64,000 bases of DNA from Bradyrhizobium sp. CCGE-LA001 (GCF_000296215.2 NZ_CP013949.1:2287501-2351500); one strand, 5' to 3'. Positions 1-8,938 are shown, counted from the first letter of the stretch. Notes: generated by a model from the letters alone, not told the origin. A program made the numbers and translations.

Positions 1-417
1 AAGCATATGATCATGCCGGTAACCTCGCTGGCGGCGATCTACCTGGCCATCTACGCTCGTCTGATGCGGTCCTCGATCATCGAGGTCGCCCAGCAGGACT
101 TCATCAAGACCGCGCGCGCCAAGGGCCTGTCCGGACCCAGCATCGTCGTCGGCCACATGCTGCGCAACGCGCTGGTGCCCGTCGTCACCGTCGCCGGCAT
201 GCAAGCGGGCGCGCTGGTCGGCGGCGCCGTTGTCATCGAGACCGTGTTCGCCTGGCCGGGGCTCGGGCGGCTCACCTTCGATGCCCTGCTGCAGCGCGAC
301 TATCCTGTGCTGCTCGGCATCTTCCTGATCCTGTCGATCGTCGTCATCGTGCTCAATCTCCTGACCGATCTGATCTACAAGCTGATCGATCCTCGCATGA
401 CCACGGGAGCGGCGTGA
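1..417 (+). CDS. ABC transporter permease, DppB/OppB type (C-terminal part)
   Basis: The reading frame is open from the first base, so the gene starts before the window and only about the last 138 residues are seen. It carries the inner-membrane permease signature: the EAA loop (EVAQQDFIKTARAKGLSG) that contacts the ATPase, followed by hydrophobic segments and the usual C-terminus of the peptide/opine/nickel permease family (ending IYKLIDPRM plus a few residues). The stop codon overlaps the start of the second permease, the normal B-C-D-F order of these operons. The family and partial status are clear. The substrate cannot be read from this fragment; the downstream amidohydrolase hints at a peptide or N-acylated compound. 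Confidence 0.9.
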   Translation, partial: KHMIMPVTSLAAIYLAIYARLMRSSIIEVAQQDFIKTARAKGLSGPSIVVGHMLRNALVPVVTVAGMQAGALVGGAVVIETVFAWPGLGRLTFDALLQRDYPVLLGIFLILSIVVIVLNLLTDLIYKLIDPRMTTGAA

Positions 418-1250
418 TGGATGCGGTCCGTTCCTTCCTGCGCCATCCCTCCGGCATGGTCGGTCTCGTCGTGCTGCTCATAGTCGTGATCGTCGCGGTC
501 GTCGCTCCGATCGTCTTTCCGGTCTCGCCCTGGGAGATGGTGAGTGCGCCCTTCACGCCGCCCGGGGAGGACGGACTTCTGCTCGGCGGCGATACGCTCG
601 GCCGCGATGTCGCGGCGGGTGTTGCCTATGGTGCGCGCGTGTCCCTCGTGATCGGCATCGCCTCGGCGATGGCCGCCATGGTGATTGGCGTCACGATCGG
701 CGCGATCTCCGGCTATTTCGGCGGCAAGGTTGATCTTGTCCTGATGCGGATGACCGAGCTTTTCCAGACCATCCCCGCCTTTGTGCTGGCCATTCTCCTC
801 GTTGCGACCTTCAACCCGTCTCTGCTCACGATCATCCTGACCATCGGTGCGGTGAGCTGGCCCCCGCTGGCGCGCCTCACGCGTGCAGAATTCCTGCGCC
901 TGCGCAAACGCGAATTCGTCGAGGCGGCGCTCTGCCAGGGCGAGGGCACCCTGCGCATCGTGCTCGGGCATATCCTGCCCAATGCGATCTCGCCGATTCT
1001 GGTCGTGACGTCGCTGACGGTCGCCACCGCCATCTTGTTGGAGAGCGCGCTGTCGTTCATGGGCCTTGGCGACCCGAACCTGATGTCCTGGGGGTTCATG
1101 ATCGGTGCGGGGCGCACCGTCATTCGCAATGCCTGGTGGATGAGCGTGTTTCCCGGGCTTGCCATCCTCATCACGGTGCTCGCAATCAACCTGTTCGGCG
1201 AAGGCCTCTCCGATGTCCTCAATCCCCGTGTTTCGAGGCGCCGGTCATGA
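417..1250 (+). CDS. ABC transporter permease, DppC/OppC type
   Basis: Second inner-membrane permease of the same importer, 277 residues, normal length for the family. An N-terminal membrane segment (about residues 15-35) is followed by a periplasmic stretch with the LGGDTLGRDVAAGVAYGARVS motif region typical of DppC proteins, then five further membrane helices with an EAA loop near residues 160-190. I chose the ATG at 417 because GGGAG at 405-409 lies seven bases ahead; a GTG at 414 is the alternative. The ATG overlaps the stop of the first permease, and its own TGA overlaps the ATG of the ATPase gene, which indicates translational coupling. Solute specificity is not visible. Confidence 0.93.
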   Translation: MDAVRSFLRHPSGMVGLVVLLIVVIVAVVAPIVFPVSPWEMVSAPFTPPGEDGLLLGGDTLGRDVAAGVAYGARVSLVIGIASAMAAMVIGVTIGAISGYFGGKVDLVLMRMTELFQTIPAFVLAILLVATFNPSLLTIILTIGAVSWPPLARLTRAEFLRLRKREFVEAALCQGEGTLRIVLGHILPNAISPILVVTSLTVATAILLESALSFMGLGDPNLMSWGFMIGAGRTVIRNAWWMSVFPGLAILITVLAINLFGEGLSDVLNPRVSRRRS

Positions 1251-2935
1251 GGGGCACCGTGCAAGCCATGGCTCCCGCGCTCTCGGTGCAGGATCTCTCG
1301 ATCGCGCTCCCCGAGGGCGGCGATCGTCCCTTCGCAGTCGAGAATGTTTCGTTCGAGGTGAGACCGAACGAGATCGTCTGCCTCGTCGGCGAGTCCGGTT
1401 CGGGCAAGTCGATGATCGCGCATGCGCTGTTGTCGCTGCTGCCAACGAGAGTCACCTTCGCCTCAGGCACGGTGACAGTTGCAGGACAGAACCCGGTCGA
1501 GCTGGATCGGCAGGCGCTGCGTCGCCTGCGCGGCGGCGACGCTGCGATGATCTTTCAAGAGCCGCTGTCCTCATTGAACCCGCTCAAGCGCGTCGGCAAG
1601 CAGATCGAGGAGATGATCCTCACGCATCAGAAGCCGACGCCGTCAGCAAACGACGTATACGAGCGCGTGCAGCAGCTTCTGACGCAGGTGGGACTGCCCA
1701 ATCCAAGGCTGCTTGAAAAGAGCTATCCCTTCGAGCTGTCCGGCGGCCAGCGCCAGCGGGTTATGATCGCGATGGCGATGGCCAACCGGCCGGCGCTGCT
1801 GATCGCGGACGAGCCGACCACTGCGCTCGACGTCACAACCCAGCGTCAGATCCTGGGTCTGATCGACGAACTTAGGCGCGACCGCGGTATGGGCGTGCTG
1901 CTCATCACCCATGATTTCGGCGTCGTCGCCGACGTCGCAGATCGTGTTGTGGTGCTGCGTCATGGCAAGGTGGTGGAGCAGGGGACGGTCGAGGAAGTTC
2001 TGAGCCATCCTACGGCCGACTATACGCGAGAATTGATCGACGCGGTGCCGAAGGCTCGCCTCGACCAAATCAGCCGGAAGGCCGTTCATCCGGAGCCTCT
2101 GCTTGAGGTGATCGGGCTTCAGAAGACGTTCCGGGTCAAGCGCGGTTTCCTTCAGCCACCACGCGAGGTCGTCGCGGCCGACGGCATTTCGTTGACGCTC
2201 CATCAAGGCGAGACGCTCGCCGTGGTCGGCGAGTCGGGTTCGGGCAAGTCCACCCTCGGCCGAATGATCCTGCGGCTGACCGAGCCTGACGACGGAGTCA
2301 TTCGGTTCAACGGTCAGGATCTGCGCCAGCTTCGTGGCGAGGCGCTCCGCCAGGCGCGCAAGCAGCTTCAGATCGTGTTCCAAGATCCCTTCGCCAGCCT
2401 CGATCCGCGACAGAGGATCGGCGACGCAATCGCCCGCGGCCCAATGGCCTTTGGCACGTCGCGCGCTGAAGCCATGCGGCAGGCCGAGAAGCTGCTCATG
2501 CGAGTCGGCCTCAACGCCGTTGCCGCCGATCGCTACCCTCACGAATTCTCCGGCGGCCAACGCCAGCGCATATGCATCGCTCGGGCATTGGCGTTGAGGC
2601 CGCGCGTGCTGATTGCCGACGAGGCTGTATCGGCCCTCGACGTCTCCGTGCAGGCGCAGGTGTTGGCGCTGCTTGCCGAACTGCGACAAGAGATGAAGCT
2701 CGCCATGGTCTTCATCACACACGATTTGCGCATCGCCGCCGAGATCGCCGACCGCGTCATCGTGCTCCAGAAGGGCCGCATCGTGGAGGAGGGGGCAACT
2801 GCCGACGTCTTCACCGCGCCTCAAGCGGCCTATACCCGCGACCTGCTGGATGCAATCCCGGGCCGCAAGTTCTTCAACCAGCCGGGTTTCGCCAGCGCGA
2901 CCGGCGATATTCCGACAGCAAGGATGAGTTCATGA
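1247..2935 (+). CDS. Fused peptide-type ABC transporter ATPase (DppD-DppF)
   Basis: One 562-residue protein holds both ATPase halves of a dipeptide/oligopeptide importer, as in GsiA/YejF-type proteins. Half one has Walker A GESGSGKS near residue 48, signature LSGGQRQR near 164 and DEPTTALD just after. Half two has Walker A GESGSGKST near 328, signature FSGGQRQR near 434, then DEAVSALD, where the usual proline is alanine. The oligopeptide C-terminal linker region (TADYTRELIDAVPKA) separates the halves. The ATG at 1247 overlaps the previous TGA; the frame is open further upstream, but that part only shadows the permease gene. The stop overlaps the next ATG. It energises the two permeases above. 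Confidence 0.94.
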   Translation: MRGTVQAMAPALSVQDLSIALPEGGDRPFAVENVSFEVRPNEIVCLVGESGSGKSMIAHALLSLLPTRVTFASGTVTVAGQNPVELDRQALRRLRGGDAAMIFQEPLSSLNPLKRVGKQIEEMILTHQKPTPSANDVYERVQQLLTQVGLPNPRLLEKSYPFELSGGQRQRVMIAMAMANRPALLIADEPTTALDVTTQRQILGLIDELRRDRGMGVLLITHDFGVVADVADRVVVLRHGKVVEQGTVEEVLSHPTADYTRELIDAVPKARLDQISRKAVHPEPLLEVIGLQKTFRVKRGFLQPPREVVAADGISLTLHQGETLAVVGESGSGKSTLGRMILRLTEPDDGVIRFNGQDLRQLRGEALRQARKQLQIVFQDPFASLDPRQRIGDAIARGPMAFGTSRAEAMRQAEKLLMRVGLNAVAADRYPHEFSGGQRQRICIARALALRPRVLIADEAVSALDVSVQAQVLALLAELRQEMKLAMVFITHDLRIAAEIADRVIVLQKGRIVEEGATADVFTAPQAAYTRDLLDAIPGRKFFNQPGFASATGDIPTARMSS

Positions 2936-4224
2936 CCGACGTTTCCCTTCCAGCCGCGGCGCGCGAACGCATCGAGGCCGCCGTGGATGCCGCCTTCGAC
3001 AAGCAGATCGACACCACAATCGCGTTCACCGCGATTCCGAGTACCCGTGCCGCCGAAGCGCCTTGTCAGGACATGTTCGCAAAGCTGCTGCGCGATCGCG
3101 GCTATGAGGTCGACGATTGGGTCATCAATCAGGACGATCTCAAGACACTGCCGGGTTACGGACCCGTTGAGACCGATTTCTCGCGTGCGCGCTCCGTCGT
3201 CGGCACTTACCGGCCGGCGAAGGAGGAGGGCCGTTCCCTGATTCTACAGGGCCATTGCGACGTCGTGCCGGCAGGTCCTCTTGACATGTGGGAGCGGCCG
3301 CCGTTTGCGCCCGTGGTCGAAGACGGCTGGCTATATGGCCGCGGCGCCGGCGACATGAAGTCAGGCACCATCTCGGCACTCTACGCTCTCGATGCGATCA
3401 AGGCGGCGGGCTACAGGCCCAAGGGTCGCATTCACCTCCAGTCGGTAATCGAAGAGGAAAGCACCGGCCTCGGGGCGCTTTCAACCCTTCAGCGCGGCTA
3501 CCGCGCCGATGCCTGCATCCTGCCCGAGCCAACCGACGAAAAGCTGATGCGTGCCCAGGTCGGCGTGATCTGGTTCCGACTGAAAGTGCGGGGAATACCC
3601 GTCCATGTCGCACGCGCCGGCACCGGATCGAATGCGATCAAGGCTGCCATTCATCTGATCCAGAAGCTCGAAGGTCTCGAAGCCGAATGGAACGAGCGCG
3701 CCAAGACGCACCCTTCCTTCAAGTCGGTCGATCACCCGCTCAACTTCAATCCCGGCATCATCAAGGGCGGGGACTGGGCCTCCAGCGTTCCCGCCTGGTG
3801 TGACGTTGATTGCCGCATCGGCGTTCTGCCCGGTTGGAAGATTGCCGACGCTCAGGCCGAGATCGTGGATTTTGTCAGCAAGGCGGCGCGCTCGCATCCT
3901 TTCCTTGCCAACAACCCGCCGGAGATCGTCTGGTCCGGGTTCCTGTCGCCGGGCTATGAAGCAACCGAGATCCGGGAGAGCGAAGCCGTTCTGTCTCCAA
4001 TCTACGAGCATGTATTTGGTCGCAAGCTCACTGATTTTTCGTCCACCGCGCTGACCGACGCACGATTCTATGGCCTCGATTTCGGAGTTCCGGCATTCTG
4101 CTTCGGTGCGAAAATGGAGGGCGCACATGGCTTCAACGAGCGCGTCGATCTTGCGTCGGTGAAGAGGGTCACCAAGACGCTCGCGCTGTTCGTCGCGAGC
4201 TGGTGCGGAATCGAGGCGAAATAG
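2932..4224 (+). CDS. M20 family metallo-amidohydrolase (ArgE/DapE-like)
   Basis: A 430-residue zinc-dependent deacylase or peptidase of the ArgE/DapE/carboxypeptidase G2 group. Metal ligands are visible: H and D in GHCDVV (near residues 108-110), D in GRGAGDMKSG (about 140), the catalytic EEES (about 174-177) and the late H of HGFNER. A dimerisation-domain insert lies between. It hydrolyses N-acyl amino acids or short peptides in the cytoplasm; the exact substrate is unknown. The ATG overlaps the ATPase stop (ATGA), so it belongs to the transporter operon and probably processes the imported compound. No signal peptide is seen. The longer open frame upstream is only a shadow of the ATPase gene. 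Confidence 0.92.
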   Translation: MTDVSLPAAARERIEAAVDAAFDKQIDTTIAFTAIPSTRAAEAPCQDMFAKLLRDRGYEVDDWVINQDDLKTLPGYGPVETDFSRARSVVGTYRPAKEEGRSLILQGHCDVVPAGPLDMWERPPFAPVVEDGWLYGRGAGDMKSGTISALYALDAIKAAGYRPKGRIHLQSVIEEESTGLGALSTLQRGYRADACILPEPTDEKLMRAQVGVIWFRLKVRGIPVHVARAGTGSNAIKAAIHLIQKLEGLEAEWNERAKTHPSFKSVDHPLNFNPGIIKGGDWASSVPAWCDVDCRIGVLPGWKIADAQAEIVDFVSKAARSHPFLANNPPEIVWSGFLSPGYEATEIRESEAVLSPIYEHVFGRKLTDFSSTALTDARFYGLDFGVPAFCFGAKMEGAHGFNERVDLASVKRVTKTLALFVASWCGIEAK

Positions 4225-4315
4225 CCAGAGCATGATCGGGGAAGGTGTGCAGCATCCCTCCGAAGATCATGCTCGAGCAGAATTTAGGCAAGCTCGCCAA
4301 ACAGGGAGGTTCGCA

Positions 4316-4951
4316 ATGGACAACCAGGGTGCAGGCGGCAGGCCGCCAATCAGGTCCCAAGAGGATCTGCGCGCGCATTTCGGGCAGGTGAACCTGATCG
4401 CCGAGAAGAAGGTTCTCCATCATCTAGACAAGTTCTGCCGTGATTTCATCGCGCTGTCTCCCTTCCTCGTCCTCGCGACGAGCGACGGCAATGGCCACGC
4501 CGATGCAAGCCCTCGCGGCGACGCGCCGGGCTTCGTCGCCGTGCTCGACGACAAGACGCTGCTGATTCCCGACCGGCGCGGCAATAACCGCGTGGACACG
4601 TTTGGCAACATCATTGCCTCGCCCGGCATCGGCCTGATCTTCATGGTGCCCGGAATCAACGAGACCCTGCGCGTCAACGGCCGGGCGGAGATCTCGCAGG
4701 ATGCCGAGCTGTTGGCGCCGCTCGCGATGCAGAACGTCGTCCCGATCATCGGGCTTAAGATCCATGTCGAGGAGACCTACTTCCACTGCGGCAAGGCGCT
4801 CATGCGCTCGAATCTGTGGAGCCCGGCGGCACAGGTTGAGCGCACCAGCTTCCCGACACTCGGCCGGATCATCGCCGAGCAGACTGCCGCCATCGAGACA
4901 GAAGTTGCCGAGAAGACGCTGGAAGAAGGGTATCGTACGAGGCTCTACTAA
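4316..4951 (+). CDS. PNPOx-like flavin/split-barrel family protein
   Basis: A 211-residue protein of the pyridoxamine 5'-phosphate oxidase-like split-barrel superfamily (the MSMEG_1061-type FMN-dependent group). Visible hallmarks are FLVLATSDGNGHADASPRGD, then LLIPDRRGNNRVDTFGNI, matching the FMN-binding strand and loop of the family. Such proteins reduce or oxidise small molecules, or bind flavin without a known reaction; no function can be assigned here. The ATG at 4316 is preferred because AGGGAGG lies at 4302-4308; upstream codons in the same frame lack a ribosome site. It follows the M20 gene by 91 bases and ends just before a small hairpin, so it is probably the last gene of this operon. 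Confidence 0.85.
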   Translation: MDNQGAGGRPPIRSQEDLRAHFGQVNLIAEKKVLHHLDKFCRDFIALSPFLVLATSDGNGHADASPRGDAPGFVAVLDDKTLLIPDRRGNNRVDTFGNIIASPGIGLIFMVPGINETLRVNGRAEISQDAELLAPLAMQNVVPIIGLKIHVEETYFHCGKALMRSNLWSPAAQVERTSFPTLGRIIAEQTAAIETEVAEKTLEEGYRTRLY

Positions 4952-4960
4952 ACGACAGGT

Positions 4961-4978
4961 TCGGCATTGCCATGCCGA
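4961..4978. terminator. Small hairpin between converging operons
   Basis: A perfect 7-bp stem (TCGGCAT / ATGCCGA) with a TGCC loop lies ten bases after the PNPOx-like stop. No T-run follows on either strand, so it is only a possible terminator. The rest of the 263-base gap to 5214 shows no convincing gene. Confidence 0.3.
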
Positions 4979-5214
4979 GGGGCTACCGACACTGCTGCGG
5001 ACAACTGGCCGGCGAAATCAAGGCGTACGTCGCGGTGGTGTGAAGGAAGAGAATCGCCCCTCATTGTGGGGCGCCGCGTGACTACCCCTGGAATGATTGT
5101 CGATCCTGTCGGAAGCGGTCATTCTGCGTGGATCGATGAACTTTATGGTCAGTCGACCGCTCAGCGGCTTCTCGAGCTACTGTGTGATTGATAGCGCCGA
5201 CACGCTCACCCGGC

Positions 5215-6189
5215 TCATTGCGGCGAAATTCCCGCCGCCTTGATGATCTTTCCCCATTTGGCAGTCTCCGCCTCCAGAAAGGCTTGGAGTGCCTCCGGCG
5301 TCGCGCGCTCGGGTTCGACCGGCGACATGCTGAGTTCGGCAAAGCGGCTGACCAGCGCGGGATCCTTCAGCGCCGTCTGCAACGCGCTGACGAGTTGGCC
5401 GACCACGGGCTTTGGTGTGCCGCGCGGCGCGTAGAGACCGTACCAGGTCGTCACGTCGAATGCCGGAACGCCGGCCTCGGCGGAGGTCGGCACGTCCGGG
5501 AGAGTCGCAACCCGCTTCTTGCTGGTGATCGCGTAGCCCTTGATCGTGTTCGATTGAATGTAAGGGGTCGGGCCAGTGGCGGGATCGCAATAGACGTCGA
5601 TGTGGCCGGCGATCACGTCGTTCAACGCAGGTCCGCCGCCCTTGTAATAGATCGGCGTCAGCTTGGTGTCGGTGGTGCTCATGAACATCAGGCCGCAGAG
5701 CTGTGAGGCCGAGCCGAGACCGACATTGCCGAAGGTGATCTTGTCACCGGCATTGCGAACGGTCGTAACCAGATCGCTGAGATCCTTGGCCGGAAAGTTC
5801 GGCCGCGCTACCAGGATCATCGGCACGTCGGTGACGAGTCCGATCGGAGCGAAGTCACCGAGGGGATCAAACGGCAGCTTGGCGTAGAGGGCAGGGGCCG
5901 TGGCCTGGCCGACATGCATCAGCAGAAGCGTGTAGCCATCAGGGGCCGCCTTGGCGACGCGGTTGGTGCCGAGCGTGCCGCCGGCGCCGACCACATTCTC
6001 GATCACGATGGACTGTTTCAGCGTGGCGCTCATGGCGCTGCCGAGGATCCGTGCGATCACGTCGCCGGGGCCGCCGGCAGAGAAGGGCACGATCAAAGTG
6101 ACCGGACGGGAGGGGTAGTCGTCCGCGATAGCCGCCCCGCAGGGAGTTAGCAAGACAAGCAGGATCAGCGATCGTACGAGATACGGCAT
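5215..6189 (-). CDS. Bug/TctC family periplasmic solute receptor
   Basis: A 324-residue extracytoplasmic binding protein of the tripartite tricarboxylate transporter (Bug) family. An N-terminal signal peptide (hydrophobic core RSLILLVLLTPCGAAIA) is followed by the family start DYPSRPVTLIVPFSAGGPGDV and the typical TLGTNRVAKAAPDGYTLL segment. GGGAG stands seven bases before the ATG. No TctA or TctB membrane subunits are in the window, so it is an orphan receptor, common in beta- and alphaproteobacteria; such receptors may use distant membrane partners or act as sensors. It is the last gene of the leftward run, 24 bases after the GntR regulator. The ligand is likely a carboxylate, by family only. 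Confidence 0.93.
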   Translation of the reverse strand: MPYLVRSLILLVLLTPCGAAIADDYPSRPVTLIVPFSAGGPGDVIARILGSAMSATLKQSIVIENVVGAGGTLGTNRVAKAAPDGYTLLLMHVGQATAPALYAKLPFDPLGDFAPIGLVTDVPMILVARPNFPAKDLSDLVTTVRNAGDKITFGNVGLGSASQLCGLMFMSTTDTKLTPIYYKGGGPALNDVIAGHIDVYCDPATGPTPYIQSNTIKGYAITSKKRVATLPDVPTSAEAGVPAFDVTTWYGLYAPRGTPKPVVGQLVSALQTALKDPALVSRFAELSMSPVEPERATPEALQAFLEAETAKWGKIIKAAGISPQ

Positions 6190-6213
6190 CGAACACTCCC
6201 TGGCGGCATTTTT

Positions 6214-6930
6214 CTAGTCGTCGGACGGCGCCGCCTCCTTGGCCGCCGACGATTTTTCGATCATGTCGAGCGCGGCCACCGCAGCCGCATTGATATGGTC
6301 CACGCAGCAGCGCTCGGCGAGGTCCGCATCGCCGCTCTGGATTGCGCGCCAGATGGCGGTGACCTCGCGCAAGCTCTTGTTGATCCGCTTCGGTTGCGAC
6401 ATCGAGGTGATCCGCAGCAGCTGGATGCGGTCGTGCAGCGGCTTCAGCGCGCGTTCGATGAAGGCGTTGCGGCAGCCGCCGATGAGCGCGGCGTAAAACT
6501 CGGTCTTGGCTTCGAGGCAGCCGACGAGGTCCTGCTTGGCCGCGGCCGCCTTCAGTCGCGTCAGGGCCTCCCCGATCCGGCGAGCCACGTCCGGATCGTG
6601 AAGCCTCGCGCATTCGCGGCCGGCGAAGCCTTCGAGCACCGCGCGTGCCGCATAGAGCTGCCGGGCCTCCTCGAGGCTGATCGTGGAAACCACGGGGCCG
6701 CGATGGGGGACGGTATTGACCAGCCCGTCGGCCTCCAGCGCGCGCAGCGCTTCCCGGATCGAGGGCCGGCTGACGCCCATCATCTCGCAGAGCTCACGTT
6801 CGACCAGACGCTGGCCCGGCTTCAGCGTCCCGGACATGATCGCCTCGCGCAGCTTTTGCGCCACCATCGCCCGGACGGTCGGGACGTCCTCGATGCGGAG
6901 TGTCGACTGCAAATCGCTACGTCTTTCCAT
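6214..6930 (-). CDS. GntR family regulator, FCD (FadR) subgroup
   Basis: A 238-residue transcription factor. The N-terminal winged helix (about residues 15-80) includes GQRLVERELCEMMGVSRPS followed by IREALRALEADGL, the classical GntR recognition region. The C-terminal FCD ligand-binding domain (about 90-220) has the acidic and histidine positions expected for metal-assisted binding of a carboxylated effector. It lies within the catabolic gene run, between an SDR and the Bug receptor, so it is probably the local repressor. Its likely site is the inverted repeat at 17384-17418, whose core TTGTCAGACAA fits the known FCD-GntR operator pattern. The regulator gene would then be autoregulated as part of the long operon. 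This link is inferred. Confidence 0.93.
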   Translation of the reverse strand: MERRSDLQSTLRIEDVPTVRAMVAQKLREAIMSGTLKPGQRLVERELCEMMGVSRPSIREALRALEADGLVNTVPHRGPVVSTISLEEARQLYAARAVLEGFAGRECARLHDPDVARRIGEALTRLKAAAAKQDLVGCLEAKTEFYAALIGGCRNAFIERALKPLHDRIQLLRITSMSQPKRINKSLREVTAIWRAIQSGDADLAERCCVDHINAAAVAALDMIEKSSAAKEAAPSDD

Positions 6931-6954
6931 GTCCAGACCCTGGTTCGGGAAAAG

Positions 6955-7695
6955 TTAGTACCGGTTTACAGGCAGAATCATCATTTCGGCAATTTGAACA
7001 TGGGCGGGCTGGTCCAGGGCGAACACGATCGAGCGGGCAATATCGGCCGGCTCGAGCGCCATTCTGAACTGGTCGAAATAGTCCTTTTCCTTCTGCTTGT
7101 CGCCGCGGTAGCGGGTCAGAATGATGTTGGTCCGGGTGAGGCCGGGCTGAAGCTCGGTGACCCGAATCGCGGTTTCGGCAAGCTCACCCCTGAGGGTCTC
7201 GGTGAACATGTGCACGCCGGCCTTGCTGGTGCTGTAGGCCGCCATATCAGGCACGATCCGGACGGCGTTGATCGAGCTGATGTTGACGATATGGCCGGCG
7301 TTGCGCTGGACCATATCCGGCAGAATAGCGCGCGTGATGCGCATCAGCCCGATCAGGTTGGTCTGGATGATGTTGGACCAATCGTCGGCAGACCCGGCGT
7401 CGAAGCGCGTCCGGCCGCCGATGTCGTGTCCGGCATTGTTGATGAGGACATCGACCGGTTTGAAATGACCGGGAATGGCATCCGGCAGACCATCCACGGC
7501 CTTGGGATCGCTGACGTCCAGCTGGATCGGAAACACCTTGTTGCCGCACGGGGCGGCGAGCTCCTGCAGCGCCTCGGCGTCGCGATCGACCAGCACGACG
7601 CGGCGGCCGCTGTCCAGCAGCGCCTTGGTGATGGCCCGCCCCATGCCGCCGGCAGCGCCGGTCAGGACGACGGTCTGGCCCGATTGTTCAGTCAT
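6955..7695 (-). CDS. SDR family oxidoreductase
   Basis: A 246-residue classical short-chain dehydrogenase/reductase. The cofactor motif is TGAAGGMG near the N-terminus, with an acidic residue after strand two (LVDRD) that suggests NAD(H). The NNAG-type motif reads NNAGHD, the catalytic serine is in NISSINA and the active-site pair is YSTSK. The ATG at 7695 is chosen because GGAGTGGAG precedes it at good spacing; a TTG at 7713 lacks a ribosome site. It probably interconverts an alcohol and a ketone in the pathway encoded around it. It lies between another SDR and the GntR gene in one close-packed run. Confidence 0.93.
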   Translation of the reverse strand: MTEQSGQTVVLTGAAGGMGRAITKALLDSGRRVVLVDRDAEALQELAAPCGNKVFPIQLDVSDPKAVDGLPDAIPGHFKPVDVLINNAGHDIGGRTRFDAGSADDWSNIIQTNLIGLMRITRAILPDMVQRNAGHIVNISSINAVRIVPDMAAYSTSKAGVHMFTETLRGELAETAIRVTELQPGLTRTNIILTRYRGDKQKEKDYFDQFRMALEPADIARSIVFALDQPAHVQIAEMMILPVNRY

Positions 7696-7719
7696 CGCAG
7701 CACTCCACTCCAATTGTTG

Positions 7720-8490
7720 TCATGCGACCGACCAGCCGCCGTCGATCGGCAGGCTGGCTCCGGTGATATCGTTCGCGGCGGGACCACAGAGAAAGACGAC
7801 CATGGCCGCGACGGCGTCCATTCCGACGAAGCGCTGCGTCGGCTGGCGCTCGCCGAGATACTCGCGGGTGACGTCGTCGACCTCGCGACCGCTGTTCGTT
7901 GCCATCGTCGCGATCTTGTTCAGGATTGCCGGCGTCGGCAGCGTGCCGGGGCACAGAGTGTTGCAGGTGATGCCGCTGCGGGCGGTTTCGATGGCCACCG
8001 CGCGGGTCAAGCCGAGAATCGCCGTCTTGGTGGTGACGTAATCGATGCGGTCCTCGACCGCGCGGCTCGAATAGATCGAGCCCATGTTGATGATCCGGCC
8101 CCAGCCACGCTGCTTCATGGCAGGCAAGGCAAGGCGGATCAGGTGGAACGGCGCTGACAAGTTCACGGCGAGCGCCTGATCCCAGCGATCGGGTGGAAAC
8201 TGTTCGATGGCCGAGAAATGCCTGACAACCGCGTTGTTGACGAGAATATCGATGGCGCCGCAGCGGTCGAGCAGGTCGGCCATCATGGTCTCGATGGCGT
8301 CGCGCCGGGCCAGGTCGGCCGCGGCGGGGATGACCTCGACGCCGAAGCGGGTGCGGAGATCGTCCGCGGCCTGCTTCGGCGCAACGAGATCATGAAGGAC
8401 AATATTCGCCCCCGTGCCGGCCAAGCCCTCGGCCACGGCGAGGCCAAGGCCTGCCGTCGCACCGGTCACGAGCGCCCATTTGTCCTTCAT
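7720..8490 (-). CDS. SDR family oxidoreductase
   Basis: A 256-residue classical short-chain dehydrogenase. Visible motifs: TGATAGLGLAVAEGL (cofactor), LVNNAVVRH (structural NNA), NMGSIYSS (catalytic serine) and YVTTK (Tyr and Lys). The C-terminus ITGASLPIDGGWSVA is the standard SDR ending, so the gene is complete. The aspartate in VLHDL after strand two favours NAD. It resembles 3-hydroxybutyrate or 3-oxoacyl reductase-type SDRs, but the substrate cannot be assigned. It sits 24 bases upstream of the second SDR and 15 bases after the CMD gene, consistent with one transcript. Confidence 0.94.
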   Translation of the reverse strand: MKDKWALVTGATAGLGLAVAEGLAGTGANIVLHDLVAPKQAADDLRTRFGVEVIPAAADLARRDAIETMMADLLDRCGAIDILVNNAVVRHFSAIEQFPPDRWDQALAVNLSAPFHLIRLALPAMKQRGWGRIINMGSIYSSRAVEDRIDYVTTKTAILGLTRAVAIETARSGITCNTLCPGTLPTPAILNKIATMATNSGREVDDVTREYLGERQPTQRFVGMDAVAAMVVFLCGPAANDITGASLPIDGGWSVA

Positions 8491-8505
8491 CGCAGCCGCG
8501 CTCCG

Positions 8506-8886
8506 TCACTTCTTATCGAGCTCGGCGAAGACTTCCTTCGCGTTCCGGAACGCGTCCACGCCGGCCGGCACACCGCAATAGATCGCGACCTGCATGAAGA
8601 CCTCGCGGATCTCCTCGCGGGTTGCGCCGTTGGCGAGCGCGCCGCGGACGTGGGTCTTCAGCTCGTGCGGTCGGTTGAGCGCGCAGAGCATCGCAAGATT
8701 GAGGAAGCTGCGAGTCTTCCGCGTTAGGCCTTCGCGCCCCCAGACGTAGCCCCAGCAATACTCCGTGGTGAGATCCTGCATGGGCCGGTTGAAGTCGTCC
8801 GCGGATGCGATCGCCTTGTCGACGAACTCGTTGCCGAGCACGCTTTTGCGGATTTCGAGACCGCGGTCGTAGGTCGCCTTGTCCAT
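8506..8886 (-). CDS. Carboxymuconolactone decarboxylase (CMD) family protein
   Basis: A 126-residue all-helical protein resembling PcaC, the 4-carboxymuconolactone decarboxylase of protocatechuate breakdown. Family features include TTEYCWGYVWGREGL, SFLNLAMLCALNRPHEL and the conserved VAIYCGVPAGVDAFRNA near the C-terminus. The rest of the protocatechuate pathway is absent nearby, so a related decarboxylase or lactone-handling role is as likely as true PcaC activity. The ATG at 8886 (MDKATYDRG) gives family-normal length; the frame continues upstream without a better start. A close paralogue lies at 18883-19272 on the other arm of the island, one of several duplicated functions here. Confidence 0.92.
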   Translation of the reverse strand: MDKATYDRGLEIRKSVLGNEFVDKAIASADDFNRPMQDLTTEYCWGYVWGREGLTRKTRSFLNLAMLCALNRPHELKTHVRGALANGATREEIREVFMQVAIYCGVPAGVDAFRNAKEVFAELDKK

Positions 8887-8938
8887 TCTGTTCTCCGTTT
8901 CTCTTTGGGGCGGTTCAGCTCTCAGCTCAGCTCTCACC

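Noticed and set aside
1643..2824. 393-codon minus-strand frame
   Set aside because: Shadow of the fused peptide ATPase gene.
6295..8157. 620-codon plus-strand frame
   Set aside because: Runs opposite the GntR and SDR genes, which have clear motifs; composition is that of a GC-driven shadow.
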